From Pseudomonadota bacterium (GTDB lineage Bacteria; Pseudomonadota; Gammaproteobacteria; Arenicellales; UBA868): a stretch of DNA of 36,826 nucleotides. Under the pieces are notes generated by a model. It saw nothing but the letters and a program-made list of their open reading frames with translations, was not told where the DNA came from and searched no databases. Shown here in pieces: positions 24,504-33,653 of the stretch (position 1 is the first letter of the stretch; each line of letters opens with the position of its first letter). The stretch is taken from assembly GCA_018661145.1 (NCBI GenBank), contig JABJIU010000103.1, forward strand, positions 1 through 36,826. The letters are read 5' to 3'. The position numbers and the translations under genes were made by a program.

Positions 24504-25877
24504 GTGGCTAATCGTCAAAGCCCTGACCGGGATGCATCGGTCATCATCGTTGGCTCAGGCTATGCCGCCGCGGCGGCGGTAATCCATCTTGCTCACAGCG
24601 GCTTCTCCACCTCAAAGATTCTGATCATCGGCCCGGGGCAACTCGGTGCCGGTCAGGCGTACGGCTGCGAGGCGGATGCGTTTCGCCTCAATGTCCGGGC
24701 AGACCTGCAGCGTCTTTGGCCGGATCAGCCGGATCATTTTCCGCAATGGGCAGAAACGCACATCCATGACCCAAAGGCGAAGACCCACGCCGGAAACTTT
24801 TATCGGCGCGCCGATTTCGCACGCTACGTCAGTACACAGATCAGCGTTGTTCCAGATATCAAAAACCTACGTCAAATTTCCGGAAAGGTGATAGATGCCC
24901 AGCCTATCAAGGAGGGATGGAGGGTCAGTTGTGATGACGGAGCGCACTACCACAGCGCCCGGCTTGTGCTCGCTACCGGCAATCCCGAACCCGAGTGGCC
25001 GATTGAAACCCAGCTTGAAGATACCCCTGCACTGGTCCGCGCACCCTGGCGCGGCGAATGGCTCACCGGAATCGATCCCGCATCTCGCGTCTGTCTGGTG
25101 GGCTCTGGACTGACTGCTATGGATGCACTTTATGGACTTGCCTGCCAGAAACACCAAGGACCCGTCAGCCTTTTGTCGCCACACGGTATCTTGCCTCCTG
25201 CGCAGGTTGCGTGGCATCCAGGCAACCCCTGCGAATGGCCGACAACCGCGCGGGCGTCTCATTTTTTTAACTTTGCGCGGCGAGCACTAAAAGACGGATC
25301 ATGGGAGGAACCGGATTGGCAGCAACGATTTTCGGCGCTACGTGAGGGTATCAGCAAAGCCTGGCAAAATCTCCCGGTTGCGGACCGATTAAAACTTCAG
25401 CGACGAGTCGGCTGGTTATGGTCCCTAGCCCGTTTTCGTGCCAGTCCCCAGGCCGTAGCTGCAGCCCAGAAAATGAGTGAGAGCGGCCAACTGACTATCG
25501 TCCGGGATCGCCTGAAACACCTTTTCAGAACCCCCGAGCATTGGCAAGTCGGACTAATGGCAGGCGAGCTCCTGTCTGCTGATGTGGTCATCAACTGTAC
25601 CGGTGTCGGCCGCGACGCACTCATCCATAACCTGATGGCATCCGGACAGCTCGTACCCGTCGGCTATAGCAAATCACCCTGGGTCTCTCATGACTTACGG
25701 GTCATTGCTCCCGATGGATGCCCACATAGCAACTTGTTCTGTATTGGACCCGCGACAGCGCTCGCCCTTGGAGATGTAGTCGGTGCTATCAGCATCGCCA
25801 GGCAAGCACTTCGATTATCAAGATCGCTTAGAGAAGATACATCCACCGCCCAAGCAACAGCGACTCCTAACCGGTAA
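24504..25877 (+). CDS. FAD/NAD(P)-binding protein (PF13454-type)
   Basis: A 457-residue flavoprotein. The first Rossmann motif is IIVGSGYAAAAAVIHLA at 14-30, followed by the NAD_binding_9 pattern QLGAGQAYGCEADAFRLNV. A second nucleotide-binding motif, VCLVGSGLTAMDAL, lies at 197-209, as in FAD-dependent oxidoreductases and siderophore-type monooxygenases. GTG start at 24504 with AAGGCG upstream. It follows the DUF1330 gene by 38 bases and converges on the MFS gene. The reaction is unknown; related proteins are annotated only as FAD/NAD(P)-binding or hydroxyacylglutathione-linked oxidoreductases. Confidence 0.8.
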   Translation: MANRQSPDRDASVIIVGSGYAAAAAVIHLAHSGFSTSKILIIGPGQLGAGQAYGCEADAFRLNVRADLQRLWPDQPDHFPQWAETHIHDPKAKTHAGNFYRRADFARYVSTQISVVPDIKNLRQISGKVIDAQPIKEGWRVSCDDGAHYHSARLVLATGNPEPEWPIETQLEDTPALVRAPWRGEWLTGIDPASRVCLVGSGLTAMDALYGLACQKHQGPVSLLSPHGILPPAQVAWHPGNPCEWPTTARASHFFNFARRALKDGSWEEPDWQQRFSALREGISKAWQNLPVADRLKLQRRVGWLWSLARFRASPQAVAAAQKMSESGQLTIVRDRLKHLFRTPEHWQVGLMAGELLSADVVINCTGVGRDALIHNLMASGQLVPVGYSKSPWVSHDLRVIAPDGCPHSNLFCIGPATALALGDVVGAISIARQALRLSRSLREDTSTAQATATPNR

Positions 25878-25919
25878 ATGCATGATTCGCGCAGGGCGCG
25901 GGAAGTCCGGCATGTCCAG

Positions 25920-27200
25920 TCAGATTGCGTTTGCGACCGAATCCTTGCGTAACACTGATTCGCGCCAGCGCACGGCGATGACCAGCGTTAACACGATGCC
26001 TATCACCATATACAGGCTCATGGTTCGGTGAAAGTTGATGCTGTCAATCAGCCAACCCGCAACCATCAGACTTATCGGCAGAGTGTAAATCGCCAGCATC
26101 CTGACGCCCATAACCCGTCCCCAGAATGCCGGATCTGAAGTACGCATCAGCATTCCCACCAGGGGCACCAGCGAAAGATTGTGTGCGAGACCCGCCAACC
26201 CCAACAAGATCATGCCCAGAAACAATTGATCGACCCAAACAAACATCGCCAGAAACACATGCCAGGTGATAGCAAAGAAGATCATCGCTCGAGCCGGTCG
26301 CACCTTGTGTCCAACCATACCGAGAATGATCGAGCCCACCAGCGAGCCAATGGCAAAACTTGCCATGAGATAACCCAGACCCGTCTGGTCGGTGCCAAAT
26401 ATTTCCCGAGCCACGTAGGGCAATAATCCGATTGACAAGGGAAACGCCGTGAAGTTAACCAGCACAGCGATCCACATAGCGGCCTGTAGATGCGGCGTCT
26501 TCCAGACATATTGCAGTCCCTCGCGCAATTCCTTCCAAGGCGAGAAACGTGACGACACTGGAGGCGAGTGAGTATCGCCACTCTCATCTATAGGAACCAG
26601 AATCGCGAGAGTGAACGCGAGTCCCAGACAAAACAGAGCGACAATCACCAGATAGGTGGTCGCAATGCCGACAATGGCGAACAGGCCAGACCCCACCAGC
26701 GCTCCCACAATGCGGGCCGAATCCACGGTAGTTCGCGTCAGGCTTGTCGCAGTCAGTAGAAGACCCGCGGGCACCAGTGACGCCATCAGCGAAGAACGAA
26801 TGCCCTGCTCGGAGGGTCTCACTAATCCTGAAAGGAATGCGATAGCAAGTACCAGTTCAGAGGTTAGATTCCCAGTGAGGATCACCAGCACAACAGCGGA
26901 CGAAAGGGCTACGTAGCATGTCCGCAGAATACAAATCAGCCGGCGTTGGCCGATGCGATCGGCGACCACACCCAGCATCGGCGACAATAGCGTGCCGAGA
27001 AACAACAGCGCTCCGAACATCGTAAGCAGTAGTACAGATCCCGTCTCGACCAGGATATACCAACCCAGGACAAGCGTTTCCATTTCCAACGCCCATGATG
27101 TAACCAGGTCCGCCGTCCATTGAAACCGGTAGTTGCGGATCTGAAACGGCTCAAAGATGGCTGCACGCCGCAGCAGACTCAATTTGTGCCCCGTCCCCAC
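25920..27200 (-). CDS. MFS transporter (EntS-like, MFS_3 type)
   Basis: A 426-residue inner-membrane protein with about 12 hydrophobic segments. The start IRNYRFQWTADLVTSWALEMETLVLGWY and the loop VVADRIGQRRLICI match the MFS_3 group that includes enterobactin exporter EntS and macrolide exporters. The role is probably export of a small molecule using the proton gradient. GTG start at 27200, 9 bases after the stop of the upstream exported hydrolase gene, so the two are likely coupled. Substrate unknown. Confidence 0.85.
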   Translation of the reverse strand: MGTGHKLSLLRRAAIFEPFQIRNYRFQWTADLVTSWALEMETLVLGWYILVETGSVLLLTMFGALLFLGTLLSPMLGVVADRIGQRRLICILRTCYVALSSAVVLVILTGNLTSELVLAIAFLSGLVRPSEQGIRSSLMASLVPAGLLLTATSLTRTTVDSARIVGALVGSGLFAIVGIATTYLVIVALFCLGLAFTLAILVPIDESGDTHSPPVSSRFSPWKELREGLQYVWKTPHLQAAMWIAVLVNFTAFPLSIGLLPYVAREIFGTDQTGLGYLMASFAIGSLVGSIILGMVGHKVRPARAMIFFAITWHVFLAMFVWVDQLFLGMILLGLAGLAHNLSLVPLVGMLMRTSDPAFWGRVMGVRMLAIYTLPISLMVAGWLIDSINFHRTMSLYMVIGIVLTLVIAVRWRESVLRKDSVANAI

Positions 27201-27209
27201 TCTGATCCG

Positions 27210-27968
27210 CTAGAACTGGTGCGCCCAACCGGCTACGGCGCTGAGGAGTTCATCATCCATCCCATCAAAGAAATGATTCGCGCCCTTAATCATCTGTTGT
27301 GAGTATTGAGCATTATGGGCCGAACTCTCCATTCGAGCATCTGCAGTGTCCAACACACCGGGTAGATCATCATCACCATAAAGATCAAGCACAGGAATCG
27401 TAATCTTTTTCAGCGATTGCGCGCTGTTTAGGTGACTGTCCTTTTGGGTTGCCCCCATCCCGATAGCAATCAATCCTTTGGCATCGCTGGGATGTCGGGA
27501 AAGGTAATAACTTGACATCGTAGCCCCCTGACTATGAGCCACAATCAACAAGGTCTGGATACCTCTATCTTTCAGGAATGCTTCAGCCGCACGCAGTCGC
27601 GGGGGTACTTCCGGATACAGTGCGACATATTCCTCATACTGCGCTTCGTTATGCAGGATCGGCATCTGAATGGAAAGCGTGTTCCAGCCATGTCCTGCCA
27701 TTCCGACCCGGATAGGCTGTACCACCTGTTGCCAGTTTGGATGGATACCGGTGCCATGTACTACGATCATCCCTTTGTCTGAGCCGTCCTCGGCCTCCGT
27801 ATAGATTGCAAAGATCTCCTGGCCTTCGACCACGAGGTCAACGGCCTCGCCATCCATAATCGAGTCTTCTACCTGCTCGCGCCAACGCTGCTCTTTCTCG
27901 AGATCAGAAGACGTTGCCGGCATGGCAAGCATCAGCAATATTATCCAGACAACTGTTCTTGAAACCAT
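27210..27968 (-). CDS. Exported DUF3530-like alpha/beta hydrolase
   Basis: A 252-residue protein with an N-terminal signal peptide (hydrophobic 6-17, likely cleavage near ATSS at 18-21), so periplasmic. It has an alpha/beta-hydrolase core: IVVHGTGIHPNW at 68-79, nucleophile Ser146 in AHSQGAT, an acid in LYGDDDLPGV and a His in GANHFFDG. The pattern is that of the DUF3530 family found in gammaproteobacteria. No substrate is known. It is the upstream gene of a two-gene unit with the MFS transporter and diverges from the creatinase region. Confidence 0.8.
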   Translation of the reverse strand: MVSRTVVWIILLMLAMPATSSDLEKEQRWREQVEDSIMDGEAVDLVVEGQEIFAIYTEAEDGSDKGMIVVHGTGIHPNWQQVVQPIRVGMAGHGWNTLSIQMPILHNEAQYEEYVALYPEVPPRLRAAEAFLKDRGIQTLLIVAHSQGATMSSYYLSRHPSDAKGLIAIGMGATQKDSHLNSAQSLKKITIPVLDLYGDDDLPGVLDTADARMESSAHNAQYSQQMIKGANHFFDGMDDELLSAVAGWAHQF

Positions 27969-28071
27969 GGTTCATGCATCTCGATGGCGATGTCAGCGCC
28001 GGCCAGTATCGCGCGGGTTTGGCATTAATTCTATATTTTTTTCGGAAATTTCAAGAACGGCTGCTAATCTA

Positions 28072-28101
28072 TTGAACGAATCCCACGACCCTTTTTATAA
28101 T
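28072..28101 (+). promoter_or_regulatory. Candidate sigma70 promoter for creatinase
   Basis: TTGAAC at 28072-28077 and a consensus TATAAT at 28096-28101 are separated by 18 bases, in the 282-base gap upstream of creatinase. It predicts a leader of about 140 bases. The rest of the gap shows no other convincing element. Confidence 0.5.
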
Positions 28102-28250
28102 GCGGCCAAGTTCGCGATGGCGTCGCGGACGATCGTACTTGGCACTGTGTTCTGAATTCGCCAGCCACAGTATTGAGGCATCCTGTACGCCCGGATGAAT
28201 TTTCCGGGCTGATGCATCCAAGGTCACCCGGACAACACGAGGTGATCAAG

Positions 28251-29474
28251 ATGAATTCCACTCCCCAAAGACCCGATTTTTTTGAGCTGCCAAACGGCTC
28301 GAAGAGTCCGCTCCCCTTCTCTGCTTCTGAGTACCACAGACGACTCACCGCGCTTAGGCAACTGATGGCGGACAAGGGGCTTCGCGCCGTTCTGCTGACT
28401 TCCATGCATAACGTCGCCTACTACTCCGGATTTCTGTACTGCAGTTTTGGCCGACCGTACGCATGTATCGTCACAGAGGCTGACTGCACCACGATTTCCG
28501 CCAATATCGATCTGGGACAACCCTGGCGACGCAGTTACGGTAACAACCTGATCTACACCGACTGGAAACGTGACAACTATTGGCGCGCTGTGAATCATGT
28601 ACTGGCAGACACCCGTACTGTTGGTATTGAAGGTGACCACCTTACCCTCGCCGCCCATCAGAAGATGGAAGCACTTAGCGGCAACATTCGGGCTGAAGAT
28701 ATCGGCAATGAAATCATGGCGCTGCGGATGATCAAATCGGCGGAAGAAATTGAACTCATCAAAGGCAGTGCGCGTATCGCCGATATCGGTGGTGAGGCAG
28801 TGCGTGAGGCAATCCGCACCGGCACAAGAGAAATTGATATTGCTATGGCGGGACGGGATGCCATGGAACTTGCTATTGCTGAGGCCTATCCAGACAGTGA
28901 GATCCGAGACTCCTGGGTGTGGTTTCAGTCAGGCATCAACACGGACGGGGCCCACAACCCAGTCACTACTCGGCGACTGAAAACGGGTGATATTCTGAGT
29001 CTGAACACCTTCCCGATGATCTCCGGATATTACACGGCACTTGAGCGGACACTATTCCTAGACGACGTGGATCCAGCTTCTCTGAAAGTCTGGCAGGCGA
29101 ACGTTGATGCCCACGAACTCGGATTGTCACTAATCAAACCGGGTGTCAAGTGCTCTGACATTTGCGCACAGATTAATGAACATTTCGCCTCGTTAGATCT
29201 TCTGCAATACCGCACATTCGGTTATGGGCACTCTTTTGGCGTGCTGTCGCATTATTACGGACGAGAAGCGGGGTTGGAGTTGCGGGAGGATATCGATACC
29301 GTTCTTGAGCCCAACATGGTGGTCTCCATGGAGCCCATGCTGACCATCCCGGAGGGGCAACCCGGCGCTGGTGGTTATCGGGAGCATGACATTCTGGTGA
29401 TCATGCAAACCGACTCAGAAAACATTACCGCGTTTCCCTACGGCCCCAATCACAATGTGATTTCTGGCCTGTAG
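28251..29474 (+). CDS. Creatinase (creatine amidinohydrolase)
   Basis: A 407-residue M24-fold enzyme hydrolysing creatine to sarcosine and urea in the cytoplasm. It matches Pseudomonas creatinase (about 403 residues) very closely, with blocks FLYCSFGRPY, SANIDLGQPWRR, FQSGINTDGAHNPVTT and YGHSFGVLSHYYGREAGLEL. Active-site counterparts shifted by +3 are His235, Tyr261, Glu265, Arg338 and Glu361. The aspartates that bind metal in M24 peptidases are absent, as expected for this metal-free enzyme. Start chosen at ATG 28251 with GAGGTG 7 bases upstream; an in-frame start at 28173 lacks support. No creatininase, urease or sarcosine oxidase gene is present in the window. It converges on the TMADH-like gene. 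Confidence 0.95.
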   Translation: MNSTPQRPDFFELPNGSKSPLPFSASEYHRRLTALRQLMADKGLRAVLLTSMHNVAYYSGFLYCSFGRPYACIVTEADCTTISANIDLGQPWRRSYGNNLIYTDWKRDNYWRAVNHVLADTRTVGIEGDHLTLAAHQKMEALSGNIRAEDIGNEIMALRMIKSAEEIELIKGSARIADIGGEAVREAIRTGTREIDIAMAGRDAMELAIAEAYPDSEIRDSWVWFQSGINTDGAHNPVTTRRLKTGDILSLNTFPMISGYYTALERTLFLDDVDPASLKVWQANVDAHELGLSLIKPGVKCSDICAQINEHFASLDLLQYRTFGYGHSFGVLSHYYGREAGLELREDIDTVLEPNMVVSMEPMLTIPEGQPGAGGYREHDILVIMQTDSENITAFPYGPNHNVISGL

Positions 29475-29488
29475 ACTCACGGTCGGTA

Positions 29489-31522
29489 CTACTCGTAGCG
29501 TGGAGCGGTATCGGGCGTTGCATCCAACTCCCGTGCAAAACGGTGGCCCGCATAAACCGCGGCGGCAATAATTGCCGGTGCCTCGCAGTCACCGATGCGG
29601 TACAGGGTGGGCATATCATCGGATGGCTCCTGCTGGAGGCGCTCGTTCAGAGTCTGATACAGCGCGTCATTAGGCTGTCGAGCCGTCACCATCACCAGGG
29701 CATCTGCCCTGATAGATTGCTCCTGATCGGTATAGGTGTTGACGATCCTGGCATCCTGGGCGTCATATGACAGCAACTGATACCCTGTTTGAAGGACGAC
29801 ACCAAGATCCAGAAGACGTTTTTGCACATAAAAACGCTCCGAGGTGTAGTCACACCAGGCAGAGACCAGATCCTCAGGTGTCACCAGCGTCACCGGTTGC
29901 CCGGCAAGGCAGATTTTCTCGGCAACAAGGCCGCCCATATAAAAACTGTCATCGTCATATATCAGCGTGGGCCCTTGCGGGATCCGGCCAGCCATAATGT
30001 CATCAGGGGTGAGAATATTTGTCCCGGCAGCCAGCGAATCAAAAGGATAAGGATGGGATCGGCCAAAACCGTCTGCTCGCCAGGTCGCGCCGGTTGCAAT
30101 GACGACGTGATCGACGCCCGTCGAGAAGACGTCATCAGCACTGAGTTCGCTTTCGCGGAAGACCTCGACGTTGGTCATCTTTTCTATTTGCTGCAGGCGG
30201 TAATCCCGCACGCGAACCCATTCGACAAGGCCCGGTAGCGTAGCCTCATGGGTGACCCGTCCGCCGAGTTCCCGCATAGCTTCTGCAAGCATGACCCGGT
30301 AGCCCCGCTGTCCAAGGGCACGTGTCGCCTCCAGACCCGCAGGACCCGCACCAACCACCAGAACCTGGGAGTCGGAATCCTTGTTGGCAATAACTTCAGG
30401 GTGCCAGTTGCGTCGATACTCCTCACCCATCGTCGGGTTCTGTGTACAGCGAATGGGAGTCCCCAATCCATCACCGGTGTAGCAGATGTTGCAACCAATA
30501 CATTCGCGGATATCCTCAAGGCGGCCTTCCTTAATTTTGTTCGGCAGAAAGGGGTCCGCGATCGAGGGTCTCGCGGCACCAATAAAATCAGTGATTCCTC
30601 GCTTTACTTGTGATGCCATGGTGTCAGGCGAGGTGAAACGGCCTACCGTCACGACCGGCTTCGTCGTTACCGACTTTACAAAAGACATATGTTCTTCGAG
30701 TGACCCCTCCCTGAAAAATCTCGAAACACCCATCTCCTGATAGTAATTGTTGATATTGATATCCCAAAGATCGGGCAACTCGGCCAGCATCTCAAGTCTG
30801 TCCCGCCGCTCCTCGGTCAGCTGAGATGTTTCTCCGTCATCACCGCCCACCGAGTAGCGTACCGCCACAGCGCAGCGGTCTCCCACAACTTCCTTGGTTT
30901 CCTCAATCAGCTCTCGAAGCAGTCGCGTCCGGTTCTCCATGGACCCGCCGTACTCATCGGTTCGAAGATTCGTCTGTGGTGACAGGAAATGAGACAACAG
31001 ATAGCCGTGGGTTGCGTAGACATAGACGATGTCAAAATCTGCCTGCTTTGCCCGCAGTGCCGCCTCGCGATGCCAGCGCCGAAATTCACGGATATCCGAC
31101 TTGTCCATAGAGCGCGGCTGATAAGGATGGCCCGCAGTATTAGGAATACTGGCAACATCGCAGGAAATTTCCCGGGTGTAGTGGTTGGCCGAACGGGCAC
31201 CGCCAAACCAGAGTTCCACACCTGCCAGTGCTCCGTGATCATGCACCGCCTGCGTCATCAACGCCTGATCCTTGATGTGATCGTCATGCCACAAGGCAGC
31301 GTTCGGATGCGGGAGGTCATCGGAGGCTGGATGAATCGAGCACCATTCGGTACAAACAACGCCCCAACCACCCTCCGCCTTCATGCCGCGTAATGCCGCC
31401 AACATTTTCGGCCGTAGCCAACCCATACCGGTGCAGTGAGGAACCTGATAAAAACGGTTCCTGGCTTTCACCGGCCCGATATCAACGGGCTCAAATAAGA
31501 GATCGTGGCGAGAGTCACGCAA
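29489..31522 (-). CDS. TMADH/DMADH-like iron-sulfur flavoprotein (N-methyl amine dehydrogenase or demethylase)
   Basis: A 677-residue enzyme of the trimethylamine dehydrogenase / 2,4-dienoyl-CoA reductase family. The N-terminal TIM barrel has Cys30 in VPHCTG, equivalent to the Cys of TMADH that carries covalent 6-S-cysteinyl FMN, and Tyr169/His172 of the catalytic group. Cysteines 341, 344, 347 and 359 (CIGCNIC and later RCTQN) bind a 4Fe-4S cluster. GAGPAG at 391-396 starts the nucleotide-binding half. Position 60, Tyr in TMADH, is Trp here, so the substrate pocket differs. Start chosen at TTG 31522 with GAGGAG 7 bases upstream, which aligns with the TMADH N-terminus; TTG 31537 is the alternative. 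The neighbouring creatinase suggests sarcosine or another N-methyl compound as substrate, unproven. Confidence 0.87.
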   Translation of the reverse strand: MRDSRHDLLFEPVDIGPVKARNRFYQVPHCTGMGWLRPKMLAALRGMKAEGGWGVVCTEWCSIHPASDDLPHPNAALWHDDHIKDQALMTQAVHDHGALAGVELWFGGARSANHYTREISCDVASIPNTAGHPYQPRSMDKSDIREFRRWHREAALRAKQADFDIVYVYATHGYLLSHFLSPQTNLRTDEYGGSMENRTRLLRELIEETKEVVGDRCAVAVRYSVGGDDGETSQLTEERRDRLEMLAELPDLWDININNYYQEMGVSRFFREGSLEEHMSFVKSVTTKPVVTVGRFTSPDTMASQVKRGITDFIGAARPSIADPFLPNKIKEGRLEDIRECIGCNICYTGDGLGTPIRCTQNPTMGEEYRRNWHPEVIANKDSDSQVLVVGAGPAGLEATRALGQRGYRVMLAEAMRELGGRVTHEATLPGLVEWVRVRDYRLQQIEKMTNVEVFRESELSADDVFSTGVDHVVIATGATWRADGFGRSHPYPFDSLAAGTNILTPDDIMAGRIPQGPTLIYDDDSFYMGGLVAEKICLAGQPVTLVTPEDLVSAWCDYTSERFYVQKRLLDLGVVLQTGYQLLSYDAQDARIVNTYTDQEQSIRADALVMVTARQPNDALYQTLNERLQQEPSDDMPTLYRIGDCEAPAIIAAAVYAGHRFARELDATPDTAPRYE

Positions 31523-31591
31523 GGGAGTGCTCCTCAACTTTGTGTCAGTTCAGAGATCAGAGTATCCTAACAGTCGGTATTCATCCTGGCT

Positions 31592-31608
31592 TGAGATTCT
31601 ATATCTCA
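31592..31608. promoter_or_regulatory. Inverted repeat in a divergent promoter region (operator candidate)
   Basis: TGAGAT (31592-31597) and ATCTCA (31603-31608) flank a 5-base centre between the divergent TMADH-like and amine oxidase genes. The geometry fits a dimeric repressor site, but the half-sites are short. Confidence 0.35.
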
Positions 31609-31651
31609 GAGGCTACACACCCGCCTTTGGGCGCCTCTTCAGTACATTTTT

Positions 31652-33004
31652 ATGAGCGTCAAACCGCAACCTGAACGACGCCGATTGCTAAAGACCCTGG
31701 CAGCATCCGCACTCGTACCACGCCTTGCAATCGCTGGCTCGCCTGCCAACCCGGATGTGGTCATCATCGGTGCCGGAGTGGCGGGGCTGGAAGCTGCCCG
31801 GGCCCTTACAGAGCAGGGAATCACCTTTGTCCTTATCGATGCCAATGACCGCATCGGCGGCCGCGTACACACCAATCATTCCATCTTTGACGTTCCCTTC
31901 GATACACATGCTCACTGGATGAGAGCATCCCCGGACAATCCGTTAATCACGCATGCCAGAGCCAATGGATTTGAGGTCTACAGAGATCCGGGGCGGGTCG
32001 AGTACTTTGTCGGGCAAAGAAAAGCGGCCGGTGACGAACTCGCTGATCTGCACCAGACTGATGCTCTTTTCAACAGCCGGATAAAGCGTTCCGCATTGAG
32101 CAGCGTGAATGGACCTGATGACAATACCTATACGGCGCTCGGCGAAGACTTTTTTACAAAGCCTTGGGGATACACCGTTGCCTCGGAATATGGCGTGTGG
32201 GACATGGCGCAGGATTCCAAAGACTGGTCGCCCAAAAGCTGGTGGAATAGTCTGGATGCGACCAACTGGTTCTGCACCCAGGGCTACGGCTCGGTGGTGG
32301 CAGACTATGGCCGGGATATACCGGTCAGCCTGCGAACAGGTGCATCCAAGATCGACTGGAGTGGGCCGGATGTTGTCGTTACCACCTCCACCGGCAAGAT
32401 ACGGGCCCGGGCCGCGATCCTGACTGTTTCGGCAGGCGTACTCGCCGCTGATCGTATCCGCTTTTCCCCTGCCCTGCCCGTCCAGAAGCAGCAGGCCATT
32501 CACGACATTGATATGGCATTAATGAACTACATCGGACTGCTGTTCAAGAAAGATATTTTCGGCTTTGGCCGGGACACCTATGTTTATCAGCAGCAGCATG
32601 ACGAGAGCGGGGTGGGCTACCTCACCAACACGCATGATTCCTACCTGACGTACGGATATGTGGGCGGTAGTCAGGCGAAGGCACTGGAGTTCGAATCGAT
32701 GGAGACAGCAGTCACTTACGGCCTCGACGGCTTGAAAAGCATGCTGGGCAACGATATCGAAAAACAATTGATCAAGGGCTTCGCGACCGCCTGCGGCCAA
32801 GTACCCCTGTTTGGCGGCGCCTATTCGTCCGTCAGGCCAGGAAAGAGTGCCGCTCGCTGGGAACTTGGCGCGACCCTCGCCGATAAACTCTTTTTCTCCG
32901 GAGAGGCCACACACCTTTCCCAACCAAGCACCGTCAATGGGGGTCTCGAGCGCGGCCGCGCTACAGCCCTTCAGGCTACTGCCTACCTGCAGCGGGTCTC
33001 ATAG
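31652..33004 (+). CDS. Flavin amine oxidase, Tat-exported
   Basis: A 450-residue FAD amine oxidase of the monoamine/polyamine oxidase family, oxidising amines to aldehydes with ammonia and peroxide (or another acceptor). The N-terminus has a twin-arginine-like run (ERRRLLKTLAASAL at 8-21) and a short hydrophobic stretch with a likely cleavage near IAG at 27-29, so a periplasmic location is predicted. FAD motifs are IIGAGVAGLEAARAL (38-52) and DRIGGRV (66-72). The C-terminal FAD contact is FFSGEATH and VNGGLERGRATA. No ribosome site is visible before ATG 31652. It diverges from the TMADH-like gene, sharing a 129-base promoter region, so both may respond to the same amine. Confidence 0.87.
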   Translation: MSVKPQPERRRLLKTLAASALVPRLAIAGSPANPDVVIIGAGVAGLEAARALTEQGITFVLIDANDRIGGRVHTNHSIFDVPFDTHAHWMRASPDNPLITHARANGFEVYRDPGRVEYFVGQRKAAGDELADLHQTDALFNSRIKRSALSSVNGPDDNTYTALGEDFFTKPWGYTVASEYGVWDMAQDSKDWSPKSWWNSLDATNWFCTQGYGSVVADYGRDIPVSLRTGASKIDWSGPDVVVTTSTGKIRARAAILTVSAGVLAADRIRFSPALPVQKQQAIHDIDMALMNYIGLLFKKDIFGFGRDTYVYQQQHDESGVGYLTNTHDSYLTYGYVGGSQAKALEFESMETAVTYGLDGLKSMLGNDIEKQLIKGFATACGQVPLFGGAYSSVRPGKSAARWELGATLADKLFFSGEATHLSQPSTVNGGLERGRATALQATAYLQRVS

Positions 33005-33035
33005 TCCTCACAAAATAAAACGCCAGGAATCCTTT

Positions 33036-33653
33036 TCAGTCGTCGACGCGCTGCAAACAAAACCACGCAAACTCTTGTGACTTGCCTGCGGGGGTGAGAT
33101 GTTCTTCTTTACGCTCCTCGCGCAACACAAATTGCGGTCCCAATACCTCAAGAAGACGGGACGCGTCGTACTGTACGATCTCCAGACCACTACATCGGGT
33201 TGGGCCATCCTTTGCAAAGGCGCCGATGACAAGATGTCCGCCGGGTTGTAGCGCTTTTTCCACTACCGCCCGGTAGGCCTTGCGCTGTCGTGGACTTGTT
33301 AAAAAATGCAAAACGGCGCGGTCATGCCAAAGGTTGTAGCAACGATCCGGTGAGAACTCGGTAATATCGGTAACTTGCCAACTGACCTTATCGGCTTCTG
33401 GACCAAGGCGCCGCCGGCTTACCGCAAGGGCCTCTTCTGCGATATCGAGAACCGTGACATTGCAGAAACCGCTCTGCAGCAGGTGCTCCACCAGCACGCT
33501 GGCGCCGCCGCCGACATCCAGTAATGCGGCGTCCGGTGCGAGTCCGCATCCGCGGATGAGCGACAGTGAGACCCTCGGGTCTGACTGATACCAGCTGACT
33601 TCATCAGCGGAACGATCGCGATACACAGACTGCCAATGTTGGCCGTTATTCAT
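33036..33653 (-). CDS. Class I SAM-dependent methyltransferase
   Basis: A 205-residue methyltransferase. The SAM-binding motif I is LLDVGGGAS at 44-52, motif II acidic residue follows in VTVLDIAEEAL, and a later GGHLVIGAF marks the motif III region. The N-terminal SWYQSDPRVSLSLI resembles a group annotated as trans-aconitate or thiopurine-type methyltransferases. Start placed at ATG 33653, where homology-like sequence begins (NNGQHWQSVY); a GTG at 33695 is possible. The acceptor is unknown. It converges on the amine oxidase gene and diverges from the MscS gene. Confidence 0.82.
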   Translation of the reverse strand: MNNGQHWQSVYRDRSADEVSWYQSDPRVSLSLIRGCGLAPDAALLDVGGGASVLVEHLLQSGFCNVTVLDIAEEALAVSRRRLGPEADKVSWQVTDITEFSPDRCYNLWHDRAVLHFLTSPRQRKAYRAVVEKALQPGGHLVIGAFAKDGPTRCSGLEIVQYDASRLLEVLGPQFVLREERKEEHLTPAGKSQEFAWFCLQRVDD

